Shown here: in pieces, positions 43,042 to 50,696 of the stretch | How positions within the stretch are numbered: the stretch's first letter is position 1 | Layout of the letters: each line of letters begins with the position of its first letter | Source: Microbacterium sp. SCN 70-27 | GTDB lineage: Bacteria > Actinomycetota > Actinomycetes > Actinomycetales > Microbacteriaceae | DNA: 64,000 nt | Assembly (NCBI GenBank): GCA_001724425.1 | Contig: MEEK01000005.1 | Span: 1 to 64,000 of the forward strand | Direction: 5' to 3' | Program-made: the position numbers and the translations under genes | Notes under the pieces: generated by a model | What the model was told of the DNA's origin: nothing | The model's input: only the letters and a program-made list of their open reading frames with translations | Databases searched by the model: none

Positions 43042-43067
43042 CCCGCACGTCACGTTAGACGTGCGGG
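43042..43067. promoter_or_regulatory. Candidate operator of the APC permease gene (perfect inverted repeat)
   Basis: CCCGCACGTC-ACGTTA-GACGTGCGGG has perfect 10-bp arms with a 6-bp spacer and covers the expected -35 position. It could instead be a terminator of the TetR gene, but a separate better hairpin for that exists at 43104-43127. Confidence 0.5.
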
Positions 43068-43103
43068 CGAATCTCCGGTGAGGACTGGCCGCGGGGGCCA
43101 GAG

Positions 43104-43127
43104 GGCGGCGCTCCGGGAAGCGCCGCC
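43104..43127 (-). terminator. Hairpin after the tetR-type gene
   Basis: GGCGGCGCT-CCGGGA-AGCGCCGCC is a perfect 9-bp stem, 11 bp past the stop of the TetR-family gene. No U-tract. Confidence 0.55.
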
Positions 43128-43137
43128 GGGGCGGCGT

Positions 43138-43719
43138 TCAGCCCCGACCGGCGAGGGCGCGCGCCGTCGCGAGGGCGTCCGCCGCGGCATCCGGCGCCGG
43201 ACGGGCCAGGGCGAGGGCTGCGACGACGAGCCCCGTGACGGCATCGGCGGTCTGTCGACGGTCGGGCTCGGCATCCGTGGGTCTCGCCGCATCGACGCCG
43301 CGGCCGATCGCGTCGCGGAGCTCGCGCCGATAGCCCTCGATCACGCGGGCGACCTCGGTGTCGCGGGAGATGGGAGCCCCGGCCGCGTTGATCAGGAGGC
43401 ATCCGTTCGCGGCCGCCGGCGACGCGGGGACGGCGATGGCGGAGGCGAGGCCGTCGAGGTACGCGGCGAGCGCGTCGGCGGAGACCGCGTCGGCGACGAG
43501 GGGTCGCAGACGCGGGCGCACGATCTCGGCGAGATAGCTCTCGACGGCCGCGTCGAACAGCCCCCGCTTGGAGCCGAACTCGTTGTAGATGCTCGAACGG
43601 TTGAGCCCGGTGGCCTCTTCGAGCCCGGAGATCGAGGCCGCCTCGTACCCGTGCTCCCAGAAGTACGCGCGCGCCGCGCGCACCGCCAGAGCACGGTCGA
43701 ACTCGCGTGTCCGCGCCAT
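43138..43719 (-). CDS. TetR/AcrR-family transcriptional regulator
   Basis: 193 aa from the ATG giving MARTREFD, chosen because GGAGG lies 7 nt upstream. HTH: residues ~9-55, with GLEEATGLNRSSIYNEFGSKRGLFDAA as the recognition part. The ligand-binding half contains a single Cys (NGCLLINAAGAP), the TetR_C_16-like 'CLLxNA' pattern shared with regulators of oxidoreductase genes. It diverges from the DUF1304/oxidoreductase unit. A 36-bp near-perfect palindrome between them is its likely operator, giving autorepression and control of both units. Confidence 0.93.
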   Translation of the reverse strand: MARTREFDRALAVRAARAYFWEHGYEAASISGLEEATGLNRSSIYNEFGSKRGLFDAAVESYLAEIVRPRLRPLVADAVSADALAAYLDGLASAIAVPASPAAANGCLLINAAGAPISRDTEVARVIEGYRRELRDAIGRGVDAARPTDAEPDRRQTADAVTGLVVAALALARPAPDAAADALATARALAGRG

Positions 43720-43752
43720 CCGTTCCCCTCCCGACATCCTCCGACTTTTCAG

Positions 43753-43788
43753 AACCGACCGTTTCAGTATATATTGAAACAGTCAGTT
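43753..43788. promoter_or_regulatory. 36-bp TetR operator overlapping divergent promoters
   Basis: Half sites AACCGACCGTTTCAGTAT and the complement of ATATTGAAACAGTCAGTT agree at 15 of 18 positions. The AT-rich centre TATATATT can serve as the -10 box for either direction. The length fits two TetR dimers or one extended dimer site. Confidence 0.75.
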
Positions 43789-43825
43789 CATAATCAGTCG
43801 AGAAGCGCTTACGGAAGAGGACACC

Positions 43826-44209
43826 ATGATCATCGCCGCACTCGTGCTCACCGCGCTCGCCGCGCTCCTGCACGTCTTCATCTTCTGGCTCGAGTCGTTC
43901 GCCTGGACCACCCGCGCCCGCGCCGTGTTCGGCACGACCGAGGCGGATGCCCTCGCGACCCGCGAGATGGCCTTCAACCAGGGCTTCTACAACCTGTTCC
44001 TCGCGATCGTCGCCGGCCTCGGCGTGATCCTCACCGTCGTCGGCGCGACCGTCGTCGGCGCGACGCTCATCTTCGCGGGCGCCGGATCGATGGCCGCCGC
44101 CGCGCTCGTCCTGCTCGTCTCGAGCCCCGACAAGGCCGGCGCCGCGCTCAAACAGGGCGTCCTGCCGCTGCTCGCCGTGATCGCGCTCGCCATCGGCATC
44201 CTGATCTGA
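43826..44209 (+). CDS. DUF1304 small membrane protein
   Basis: 127 aa with four hydrophobic helices (~2-22, 50-72, 72-92, 105-125). Residues HVFIFWLESFAW and FNQGFYNLFLA are the conserved DUF1304 motifs. Function unknown; many bacteria keep it beside a TetR regulator and an NADP-dependent oxidoreductase. Here it is the first gene under the operator at 43753-43788, preceded by a GGAAGAGGA ribosome site. Confidence 0.92.
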   Translation: MIIAALVLTALAALLHVFIFWLESFAWTTRARAVFGTTEADALATREMAFNQGFYNLFLAIVAGLGVILTVVGATVVGATLIFAGAGSMAAAALVLLVSSPDKAGAALKQGVLPLLAVIALAIGILI

Positions 44210-44261
44210 CCCGCCCCTCTCCTTCTCCCCTTCACGACCCGGAAGACACGCGAAAGACCTC

Positions 44262-44873
44262 ATGACCTCGTTCCCCTCCACCCAGATCCACCTCGCCGCC
44301 CGCCCGAACGGCTGGCCGACGCACGATGACTTCGAGACCGTCACGATCGAGAACGGCCCGCTCCAGCCGGGGCAGGTGCGCGTGGCGAACCTCTTCGTCT
44401 CCGTCGACCCGTACATGCGCGGGCGCATGAACGACGCGCGCAGCTACGTCGCGCCGTACGCGCTCGGCGAGACGATCACGGGCGGCGCCGTGGGGCGGGT
44501 CGTCGAATCGGCGTCCGATGCGCTGCCCGTCGGCGCCGCGGTGCTGCACCAGAGCGGCTGGACCGACACCGTGCAGGCGGATGCCGCGGCCTTCCGCCCC
44601 GTCACGGAGATCCCCGGTGTGCCGCTGTCGACGTCCCTCCACATCCTCGGAATGACGGGGCTCACGGCCTACGTCGGGCTCACCGAGATCGCGCCCTCGC
44701 TACTGTCCGTCGCCCTCATGGACGACATCGTGCTGCCCTCGACGGTGTTCGCCGCGTTCAACGCGATCCCCGCCGAGGACAAGAGCATCGAGGTCTACGA
44801 GTTCAACGGGCACGAGGGCGGCGGCTTCCACCACTGGCTGCGCCAGACCGCCTGGCTCGCCGAACGGTTCTGA
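44262..44873 (+). CDS. Chimeric gene: N-terminal MDR oxidoreductase fused to C-terminal acetylxylan-esterase-like fragment
   Basis: 203 aa. Residues 1-~143 follow the NADP-dependent medium-chain oxidoreductase N-domain (PYMRGRMNDARSYVAPYALGE, GLTAYVGLTEIA), but the Rossmann NADP domain that should come next is missing. From ~144 the sequence becomes the C-terminal end of an acetylxylan esterase/cephalosporin-C deacetylase (SVALMDDIVLPSTVFAAFNA, the catalytic-Asp segment, and FNGHEGG with the catalytic His). The junction is near 44690 and stays in frame. This looks like a deletion joining two genes. The product lacks both the NADP site and the esterase Ser, so it is probably a non-functional relic. 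Confidence 0.8.
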   Translation: MTSFPSTQIHLAARPNGWPTHDDFETVTIENGPLQPGQVRVANLFVSVDPYMRGRMNDARSYVAPYALGETITGGAVGRVVESASDALPVGAAVLHQSGWTDTVQADAAAFRPVTEIPGVPLSTSLHILGMTGLTAYVGLTEIAPSLLSVALMDDIVLPSTVFAAFNAIPAEDKSIEVYEFNGHEGGGFHHWLRQTAWLAERF

Positions 44874-44883
44874 GGGGTTCGTG

Positions 44884-44898
44884 CGGCCTTTTGGGCCG
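44884..44898 (+). terminator. Short hairpin between convergent genes
   Basis: CGGCC-TTTTG-GGCCG, 10 nt past the chimeric gene's stop; the T's are in the loop. A second palindrome (CCGGCCGG) follows before yaeQ. Weak. Confidence 0.35.
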
Positions 44899-44933
44899 TT
44901 CGACCGGCCGGCCTGGCGGCCTGCCGCGGCCCC

Positions 44934-45473
44934 TCAGCCGAGCGGGTGCCGGTGCAGGGCCGAGCTGAGGCTCACCCCGTTGATGTCGAGGTAGAGCTGT
45001 CCCTCGGTCACCGACAGGGTGACCGAGTTGCGCCGCTCGACGGCCGCGGCTGCGGCATCCACGAATCCGGGGTCGAACGACGTCAGGACGACCTTCTCGG
45101 CGTCGTGGATCCGCTTGCCGGCGTACTGCGGCAGGACCCGGGCGGGGTCCCGGTGCGTGTAGACCGCGACGTGGCCCGTGAGCTTGCTGCCGTAGTGCAG
45201 CCGCTCGGCATCCGGCGAGCCCACCTCGATCCACGCCGTCTGCGCGCCGGTCGCGTCGCGCACGAACACCGCGGGTTCGTTCGTCGCCGAGATGCCCTCG
45301 CTGAATGCGATGCCCTCGGTGTACTCGAGACAGTACGCGAGCAGCCGAGTCACCATGAACGCCGTCGTCTCGGAGGGGTGCTGCGCGAGCCGCAGCGAGA
45401 GTTCCTCGTACACGCCGCGGTCGACATCCGCCACCTGCACGTCGAAGGTGTGCATCACCACGCCGATCGCCAT
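44934..45473 (-). CDS. yaeQ: YaeQ family protein (PD-(D/E)XK fold)
   Basis: 179 aa matching YaeQ over the full length: HTFDVQVADVDRGVYEELSLRLAQHPSET, YCLEYTEGIAFSEGIS, and the EVGSPDAERLHYGSK region that carries the PD-(D/E)XK core (ExG-type Asp/Glu plus Lys). The fold is of the restriction-endonuclease superfamily but no substrate is known; in E. coli it was linked to suppression of rfaH mutants. A TAGGCT box 6 nt before the ATG suggests a leaderless mRNA. Confidence 0.93.
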   Translation of the reverse strand: MAIGVVMHTFDVQVADVDRGVYEELSLRLAQHPSETTAFMVTRLLAYCLEYTEGIAFSEGISATNEPAVFVRDATGAQTAWIEVGSPDAERLHYGSKLTGHVAVYTHRDPARVLPQYAGKRIHDAEKVVLTSFDPGFVDAAAAAVERRNSVTLSVTEGQLYLDINGVSLSSALHRHPLG

Positions 45474-45479
45474 GCTCCG

Positions 45480-45485
45480 AGCCTA
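45480..45485 (-). promoter_or_regulatory. -10 box (TAGGCT) of yaeQ, leaderless arrangement
   Basis: TAGGCT-CGGAGC-ATG on the minus strand, with a 6-nt spacer. Confidence 0.5.
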
Positions 45486-45549
45486 CGGCGGATGCCGAGG
45501 CGCGCCGACCGTGTGCGGCCATGCGCCCGCCCCACTCCCAGCGAGCCGC

Positions 45550-46527
45550 TCACACGAAGCGGACGACGCCCTGCAACCGCGTGCGGATGTCGAACAGCTC
45601 GTTGCCGCCGATGTCGCGCGCGCCGGAGATGCCGCGCCGCAGCACGGTCGACAGCGCGGAGCGCGCCACGACCGTCACGGGGAGGCCCCGCACCTTCCCG
45701 ATCTCCTCGATCGCCGCCGGCACGTCGTCGTCGGGCAGCACCGCGATGACGCCGCTGAACTTCACGCGCGCCGCGCGCGCGACGGCCCGGGCGGCGGCGA
45801 CGGTATCGGCGATCGGCGCACCGTCGACGCCCTCGCCGATCAACTCGCCGCGACGGATCCGCACCGGTCCCCCGAAGTCCTCGCTCAGCACCGCGTACAG
45901 CCCGCTCGGCCCGAGGACGATGTGGTCGAGCTTGAGCCCCGGGTCGCGCGGATCGGCGGCCACGTCATGCCACACCGTGTAACCCATGCCGAGATCGCCG
46001 ACGATCCGCGCCGTCGCCTCCTCGGCGAGCGCGTCGGCGAGGAGACGCTTCAGATCGCGCGGGGCGCCGCGCACGAGCGCGGGGTCGTACGGATCGGGGA
46101 GGTCCGCACCGCGCCCCACCCACTCGCGCATGAGGGTCAGATACCGCTCGCGCCGCCACCCGCCGGGCTGTCCGAACGAGCGCGCCCGCGGGCGGGTGTC
46201 GGCGGCGCGACGCGGCGGATGCCACGTGCCGCCGGGGCCACTCGGGCCGTCCGGTGCCCCGGATCCGGGCCTGCCCCCGGCATCCGGCCCGTAGTGCGGA
46301 GCGTCGGCGCCGAACCCGTGGCCGCGGTCGTACGCTGCGCGCGCGGGCGCGGTGCCGACGAGCTCCCACGCCCGCTGCACCTGGACGAACTGTGCCGCGT
46401 CTCCCCCGGTGTCGGGGTGCGTCTCGCGCAGGCGGAGCCGGTACGCGCGGCGGAGGTCGTCGTCGGTGGCATCCGGCGCGCAGCGCAGCACTTCGTACGC
46501 CGACGCCGACAGGGGCGAATCGAACAC
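45550..46527 (-). CDS. J-domain protein with C-terminal NERD-like domain
   Basis: 325 aa. Residues 8-68 form a J-domain with the HPD tripeptide in RLRETHPDTGGD, so it can stimulate an Hsp70 ATPase. A Gly/Pro/Arg-rich linker (~70-125) follows. The C-terminal ~180 residues contain LKLDHIVLGPSGLYAVLSEDF, which resembles the DHVVVGPSGVFVIxxK core of the nuclease-related (NERD) domain, though the terminal Lys is not obvious. There is no zinc finger or CTD of classical DnaJ. It lies 3 nt after the enoyl-CoA hydratase-family gene. Role unknown. Confidence 0.88.
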   Translation of the reverse strand: MFDSPLSASAYEVLRCAPDATDDDLRRAYRLRLRETHPDTGGDAAQFVQVQRAWELVGTAPARAAYDRGHGFGADAPHYGPDAGGRPGSGAPDGPSGPGGTWHPPRRAADTRPRARSFGQPGGWRRERYLTLMREWVGRGADLPDPYDPALVRGAPRDLKRLLADALAEEATARIVGDLGMGYTVWHDVAADPRDPGLKLDHIVLGPSGLYAVLSEDFGGPVRIRRGELIGEGVDGAPIADTVAAARAVARAARVKFSGVIAVLPDDDVPAAIEEIGKVRGLPVTVVARSALSTVLRRGISGARDIGGNELFDIRTRLQGVVRFV

Positions 46528-46530
46528 GCC

Positions 46531-47604
46531 TCAGCCCCAGAGCGGCACCGGCGGCGTCCACGCGAGAGCCTGCGCGCCGAGTGCCGGGTCGACGTCGGCG
46601 AGCGCAGCGGGCTGCCACCGCGGGCTGCGGTCCTTGTCGACGAGTTGCGCACGGATCCCCTCGACGAGATCGGGCTGGGTCGTCGCGAACCACAGCACGA
46701 GTCCGTACTCCTGCGCGAGGGCGGCACGCAGGTCGGGCAGCGTGCGGGCGGAACGCACGGCGGCGAGCGTCACAGTGAGAGCCGTCGGGGAGAGTTCGGC
46801 GAGAGCGTCCGCCGTGGCGATCGCCTCCGGCTCGGGCCGGGCGCGGAGACGCGCCAGGATCTCGGGGACGGTCTCGGCGGCGAACGCGTCGTCGATCCAT
46901 GGCCGGGCCGCGGCGAGCCGCGAGGGCGCCGGGGTCTCATCGAAGAGCAGCACGATCTCGGCCGGCGTCCCCGGGTCGGCCCGGGTCAGGAGCGCATCGC
47001 GCAGATCAGCGAGCCGCTCGCTCGGGACCATCGCGTCGGCGAACCCGGCGTAGATCGCATCCGAGGCATCCATCGTGCCTCCCGTCAGAGCGAGGTACTC
47101 GCCGATCCGGCCCGGCGCGTGTGCGAGCAGCCACGAGCCGCCGACGTCGGGCGTGAAGCCGATGCGCGTCTCGGGCATGGCGAGACGCGAGCGCTCAGTC
47201 ACGACGCGGACCGCGGCGTGGCCCGCCAGCCCGATGCCCCCGCCCATGGTGACGCCGTCGGCGATCGCGACGATGGGCTTGGGGTACTCGGCGATCCGGG
47301 CGTTCAGGCCGTACTCGTGCTGGAAGAAGCCGGCGGTCTCCGCCGACCGCCCGCCGACCACCTGTCCGTGCAGGCTCACGACATCGCCGCCCGCACACAG
47401 GCCGCGCTCCCCCGCCCCGTCCAGCAGGACGAGCTGCACATCGGCGTCGTCCTCCCACTCGTCGAGCGCCGCCGCGAGGCCCTCGATCATGCCGAGGTCG
47501 AGCGCGTTGATCGCGCGCGGGCGGTTGAGCGTCAGGTGCCCGACGCCGCTGTCGGCACGCGCAAGGACGGTGGGCTCGGAGGCTGCTGCGACGGGGTCAC
47601 TCAC
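46531..47604 (-). CDS. Enoyl-CoA hydratase/isomerase family protein (3-hydroxyisobutyryl-CoA hydrolase-like)
   Basis: 357 aa from a GTG; upstream frame continues into the repeat region and is not coding. Crotonase fold: NRPRAINALDLGMI, GERGLCAGGDV (first oxyanion Gly pair) and VTMGGGIGLAGHAAVRVV. FTPDVGGSWLLAHAPGRIGEYLALTG matches the 3-hydroxyisobutyryl-CoA hydrolase (HIBCH) subgroup of valine breakdown, and the C-terminal extension also fits that group. It would release 3-hydroxyisobutyrate and CoA. The J-domain gene follows directly. Confidence 0.92.
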   Translation of the reverse strand: MSDPVAAASEPTVLARADSGVGHLTLNRPRAINALDLGMIEGLAAALDEWEDDADVQLVLLDGAGERGLCAGGDVVSLHGQVVGGRSAETAGFFQHEYGLNARIAEYPKPIVAIADGVTMGGGIGLAGHAAVRVVTERSRLAMPETRIGFTPDVGGSWLLAHAPGRIGEYLALTGGTMDASDAIYAGFADAMVPSERLADLRDALLTRADPGTPAEIVLLFDETPAPSRLAAARPWIDDAFAAETVPEILARLRARPEPEAIATADALAELSPTALTVTLAAVRSARTLPDLRAALAQEYGLVLWFATTQPDLVEGIRAQLVDKDRSPRWQPAALADVDPALGAQALAWTPPVPLWG

Positions 47605-47623
47605 CCGGGCAACGTTACTCGCG

Positions 47624-47718
47624 GTGGCCAATGCAGGAGATCTGTGCGCGCGGCGTCGCGGTGGCCCAGAACCGCGCGGGTGACGCGGGCGCCGACACGA
47701 ATCTCCTGCATTGGTCAC
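47624..47718. repeat. Palindromic element, family C, copy 1
   Basis: 95 bp. Terminal arms CCAATGCAGGAGAT / ATCTCCTGCATTGG match perfectly over 14 bp; the outer GTG / CAC adds three more pairs. An inner GCGTC / GACGC pair is present. Confidence 0.85.
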
Positions 47719-47878
47719 GCCACCGCGCGGTGGCGGGCGGGGCGAGGCCGGTGCGGGGGGCGGGCCGCAAGCGTTGGCCCGGACGGGGTGAGCCGGAGGG
47801 GTGCGGTCGGGGCCCGGAAGAGTGCGGCGGGCGGGCACGGGAGCGAGCGGCGGGCGGGCACGGGAGCGAGAGCGTTGC

Positions 47879-47974
47879 GTGACCAACGCAGGAGATCTGT
47901 GCGCGCGGCGTCGCAGTGGCCCGGAATCCTGCGGGTGACGCGGGCGCCGACACCGAATCTCCTGCATTGGTCAC
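47879..47974. repeat. Palindromic element, family C, copy 2
   Basis: 96 bp in the same orientation as copy 1, 255 bp away. Arms GTGACCAACGCAGGAGAT / ATCTCCTGCATTGGTCAC match with one mismatch. Confidence 0.85.
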
Positions 47975-48110
47975 GCCACCGCGCGGTGGTGGGCGGGGCG
48001 AGGCCGGCCCGCCCACCGCGCGGCGGGGGGCGTGCTGGGCGCGGCGTCCCCCGATCGGGGGCGATTTTCGGCAGGATGGAGAGTACGCCCGCGACGAGGA
48101 GAGGTCCCCC

Positions 48111-49295
48111 GTGCCCGAAGGACATGTCCTCGAGTTCACCGCCGTGACGAAGCGCTTCGGACCCGTCGCCGCCGTGGACGGCCTGACCGCCCGGGTCGAG
48201 CCCGGCGTCGTGACCGGTTTCCTCGGCCCGAACGGGGCCGGAAAGACCACGAGCCTGCGGATCCTGCTCGGCCTCGTCCGCGCGACGAGCGGTCGGGCCA
48301 CGATCGGCGGCAAGACCTATGCCGACCTCCCGCATCCGCTGCAGACGGTCGGCGCCGCGCTCGAGGCCTCGAGCTTCCACCCCGGCCGCACGGCGGCGAA
48401 CCACCTGCGCGTCTACGCCCGCGCGGCGGGGATCTCGGATGCCCGCGTCGACGAGGTCCTCGGCCTCGTCGGCCTCGCCGGTGTCGCGGGCCGCAAGGTC
48501 GGCGGATTCTCGCTCGGCATGCGCCAGCGCCTCGGCCTCGCCTACACCCTGCTCGGCGACCCCGGCGTGCTCGTGCTCGACGAGCCGGCGAACGGCCTCG
48601 ACCCGGAGGGCATCAAGTGGCTGCGCGGGTTCCTGCGTCAGCTCGCCCAGGAGGGCCGCACGGTCCTCGTCTCCTCGCACATGCTCGCCGAAGTCCAGCA
48701 GACCGTCTCGTCGCTGCTGATCATCTCGAACGGACGCCTCGTCTACGAGGGCGACATGGCCGGGCTCACGCAGCCCGACGACTACGCCACGATCGTCGAC
48801 GCCCCTGATCGCGCGGCCCTCGCCGCCGCGCTCGATGCGCAGGGGATCCCGTACGAGCAGCTGCGCACGGGCTTCACGGTGCGCGAGGCCGACCCGGCCC
48901 GCCTCGGCGCGATCGCCGCGAGCGCGGGAATCGCCCTGTCGAACCTCCAACGCCGAGGCCCGGCCCTCGAAGAGGTGTTCCTCGACCTCGTCAACGGTAC
49001 GCGCGTGCACACCTCGGTGGCGGGGGCGGCGCCCGCGCCGACGGATGCCACGGTCGGGGGCCCGTCCGAGGTCACTGAAGCCGCAGCAGATCCCGCAGGC
49101 ACCGCCGCGGCCGCGCCCGCGCCTGACGGTGCGACGCCAGCGGATCACGCGCCCGACAGCACCGCGGCACCGGACGGCACCCCCGCAGCCGAACCCGCAC
49201 CCGCCAGCGCCAGCGCACCCGACAGCGCCCCGGCACCCGACCCCACCTCCACGCGAGAACCCGCACCCACCGACGCCGAGGAGGAGCAGCGATGA
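48111..49295 (+). CDS. ABC transporter ATPase with long Ala/Pro/Asp-rich C-terminal tail
   Basis: 394 aa from a GTG with GAGGAGAGG upstream. ATPase core: Walker A GPNGAGKTT (~42-50), signature FSLGMRQRLG and Walker B VLVLDEPANGLDPEG. This is the drug/antibiotic-exporter (CcmA/DRA) type with a C-terminal DUF4162-like part. The last ~85 residues are almost only Ala, Pro, Asp, Thr, Ser and Glu (for example PAEPAPASASAPDSAPAPDP) and likely disordered. Its stop overlaps the permease ATG (ATGA), making a two-component exporter; substrate unknown. Confidence 0.95.
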   Translation: MPEGHVLEFTAVTKRFGPVAAVDGLTARVEPGVVTGFLGPNGAGKTTSLRILLGLVRATSGRATIGGKTYADLPHPLQTVGAALEASSFHPGRTAANHLRVYARAAGISDARVDEVLGLVGLAGVAGRKVGGFSLGMRQRLGLAYTLLGDPGVLVLDEPANGLDPEGIKWLRGFLRQLAQEGRTVLVSSHMLAEVQQTVSSLLIISNGRLVYEGDMAGLTQPDDYATIVDAPDRAALAAALDAQGIPYEQLRTGFTVREADPARLGAIAASAGIALSNLQRRGPALEEVFLDLVNGTRVHTSVAGAAPAPTDATVGGPSEVTEAAADPAGTAAAAPAPDGATPADHAPDSTAAPDGTPAAEPAPASASAPDSAPAPDPTSTREPAPTDAEEEQR

Positions 49296-50122
49296 GCCTC
49301 GTCCGTGCGACCCGCTCCGAACTGACCAAGCAGTTCACCACCTCGATCTGGTGGGTCCTCGCGATCGTGTTGTTCCTCTACGTCGGCACGAGCGCCGCGG
49401 GCATCGCGGGCGCGTTCGCCGCCCTCGCCAGCGGCTCATTGCCCGCGGATGCCACGAACGGTCCGGTCATCCCCGCCGAGACACTTCCGCCGTTCGTGTA
49501 CAGCATCGCGACGGCCGTGGGCTACGTCTTCCCTCTCCTCATCGGCTCCCTCGTCGTGACGGGCGAGTTCCGTCACAAGACGCTGACGCCCACCTTCCTT
49601 GCGACGCCGCGGCGCGGTGTCGCCCTGTCGGGCAAGGTCGTCGCGGGAGTCGTCATGGGTCTCCTCTACGCCGCGATCGCGATCATCGCGGCGGTCGGTG
49701 CGGGGGCTGCTCTGCTCGCCGTCTTCGGCATCGACACCCGCCTCGGCGACAGTGCGACATGGGCGCTCATGGGACGCATGGTCATCGCGCTCGTCCTGTG
49801 GGTGCTGATCGGCATCGGCGTCGGCACCCTGATCCGCAATCAGGTCGCGGCGGTCGTGGGCCTCCTCGCCTTCACACAGTTCGTCGAACCGATCCTCCGA
49901 ACGATCGGCGCCGTCGCCGAGGGGATCGCGCCGATCACCAAATACCTCCCCGGAGCGGCATCCGACGCTCTCGTCGGCGCATCGATCTACTCGAGCCTCG
50001 GCGCGGCCGGTGCGGGTGGGTCGACGCTCGAGTGGTGGGTGGGCGGCCTGCTCCTCCTCGGCTACGCCGCGGTGTTCCTGCTGCTCGGTTGGCTGTTCAG
50101 CTGGCGTCGCGACGTCAGCTGA
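49292..50122 (+). CDS. ABC-2 type permease (partner of the preceding ATPase)
   Basis: 276 aa. It starts MSLVRATRSELTKQFTT, typical of ABC-2 permeases (amphipathic helix before TM1). Six membrane helices are visible at ~22-48, 70-92, 110-140, 165-185, 190-210 and 245-268. Conserved GEFRHKTLTPTFLATPRRG loop after TM2. Forms the exporter with the ATPase whose gene overlaps its start. Confidence 0.94.
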   Translation: MSLVRATRSELTKQFTTSIWWVLAIVLFLYVGTSAAGIAGAFAALASGSLPADATNGPVIPAETLPPFVYSIATAVGYVFPLLIGSLVVTGEFRHKTLTPTFLATPRRGVALSGKVVAGVVMGLLYAAIAIIAAVGAGAALLAVFGIDTRLGDSATWALMGRMVIALVLWVLIGIGVGTLIRNQVAAVVGLLAFTQFVEPILRTIGAVAEGIAPITKYLPGAASDALVGASIYSSLGAAGAGGSTLEWWVGGLLLLGYAAVFLLLGWLFSWRRDVS

Positions 50123-50188
50123 CGCCCTTCACGAACCCCGCTGCGAAGCGCACGACAGGCTCACACCGCCGCGACCCTCGAACACACC

Positions 50189-50635
50189 TCACGCCGTCGC
50201 CGGCTTCGGAGCGCGTGCCCGGCGCGGCGTCCGCGGAGCGGGAACGCCCGCGACGAGATCGGTGACCACCGTGGGCTCCGCGTCGACGTCGAGGCGCAGC
50301 GCCTGGGTCAGCGCCACCCCGTGAGCTGTCGTCAGCACAAGACGGGAGAACTCCGCACCGGGGCCGAGGTCGAGGACGGCGGCCGGATGCCGACGCCGCA
50401 CCACGACGAAATCGTCACCGCTCGCAGACGTCCATGTGCCCATCGCGATCGTGCCGCGCACGAGCGTGCCGGGGCTCGGCACACCGCGCAGCCACGTCCA
50501 TGCGTCGTCGGTCAGCTGGACCTTCAGGATGTGCTCCCGCTCGATCCGCACGGGGCGGGATCGGCGCGAGAGCGTCCGCTCGACCGGCGAGAGGGCGACC
50601 TCGAGCTGCGTCGAATCGAGCAGCAGAGTGACCAT
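50189..50635 (-). CDS. Conserved hypothetical beta-rich protein (PH-like)
   Basis: 148 aa. Alternating hydrophobic strands (VTLLLDSTQLEVALSPVERTL, RPVRIEREHILKVQLTDDAW, GDDFVVVRRRHPAAVLDL, FSRLVLTT) end in a basic Ala/Pro tail. The arrangement resembles small bacterial PH-like domains, but no family was recognised with certainty. No membrane segment or catalytic motif. CAGACT-GAAGGC-ATG precedes it. Confidence 0.8.
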   Translation of the reverse strand: MVTLLLDSTQLEVALSPVERTLSRRSRPVRIEREHILKVQLTDDAWTWLRGVPSPGTLVRGTIAMGTWTSASGDDFVVVRRRHPAAVLDLGPGAEFSRLVLTTAHGVALTQALRLDVDAEPTVVTDLVAGVPAPRTPRRARAPKPATA

Positions 50636-50641
50636 GCCTTC

Positions 50642-50647
50642 AGTCTG
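50642..50647 (-). promoter_or_regulatory. -10-like box (CAGACT) of the PH-like gene, leaderless arrangement
   Basis: CAGACT-GAAGGC-ATG on the minus strand, identical to the sequence before the aldo/keto reductase start at 38006. Confidence 0.4.
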
Positions 50648-50696
50648 CCAGCGCGCTCATGCGCGCGGACTCAAGCACGACAACGATCCGGTCTCG

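Larger units (their letters stand above)
47605..48110. other. 506-bp gap with two family-C palindromic elements and GC-rich direct repeats
   Basis: No gene is supported. Two palindromic elements are each followed by a near-identical GC-rich tail starting with the palindrome CCACCGCGCGGTGG (47720-47733 and 47976-47989). The repeated block, element plus tail, is about 125 bp. The right part contains the upstream region of the ABC exporter gene. Confidence 0.7.
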
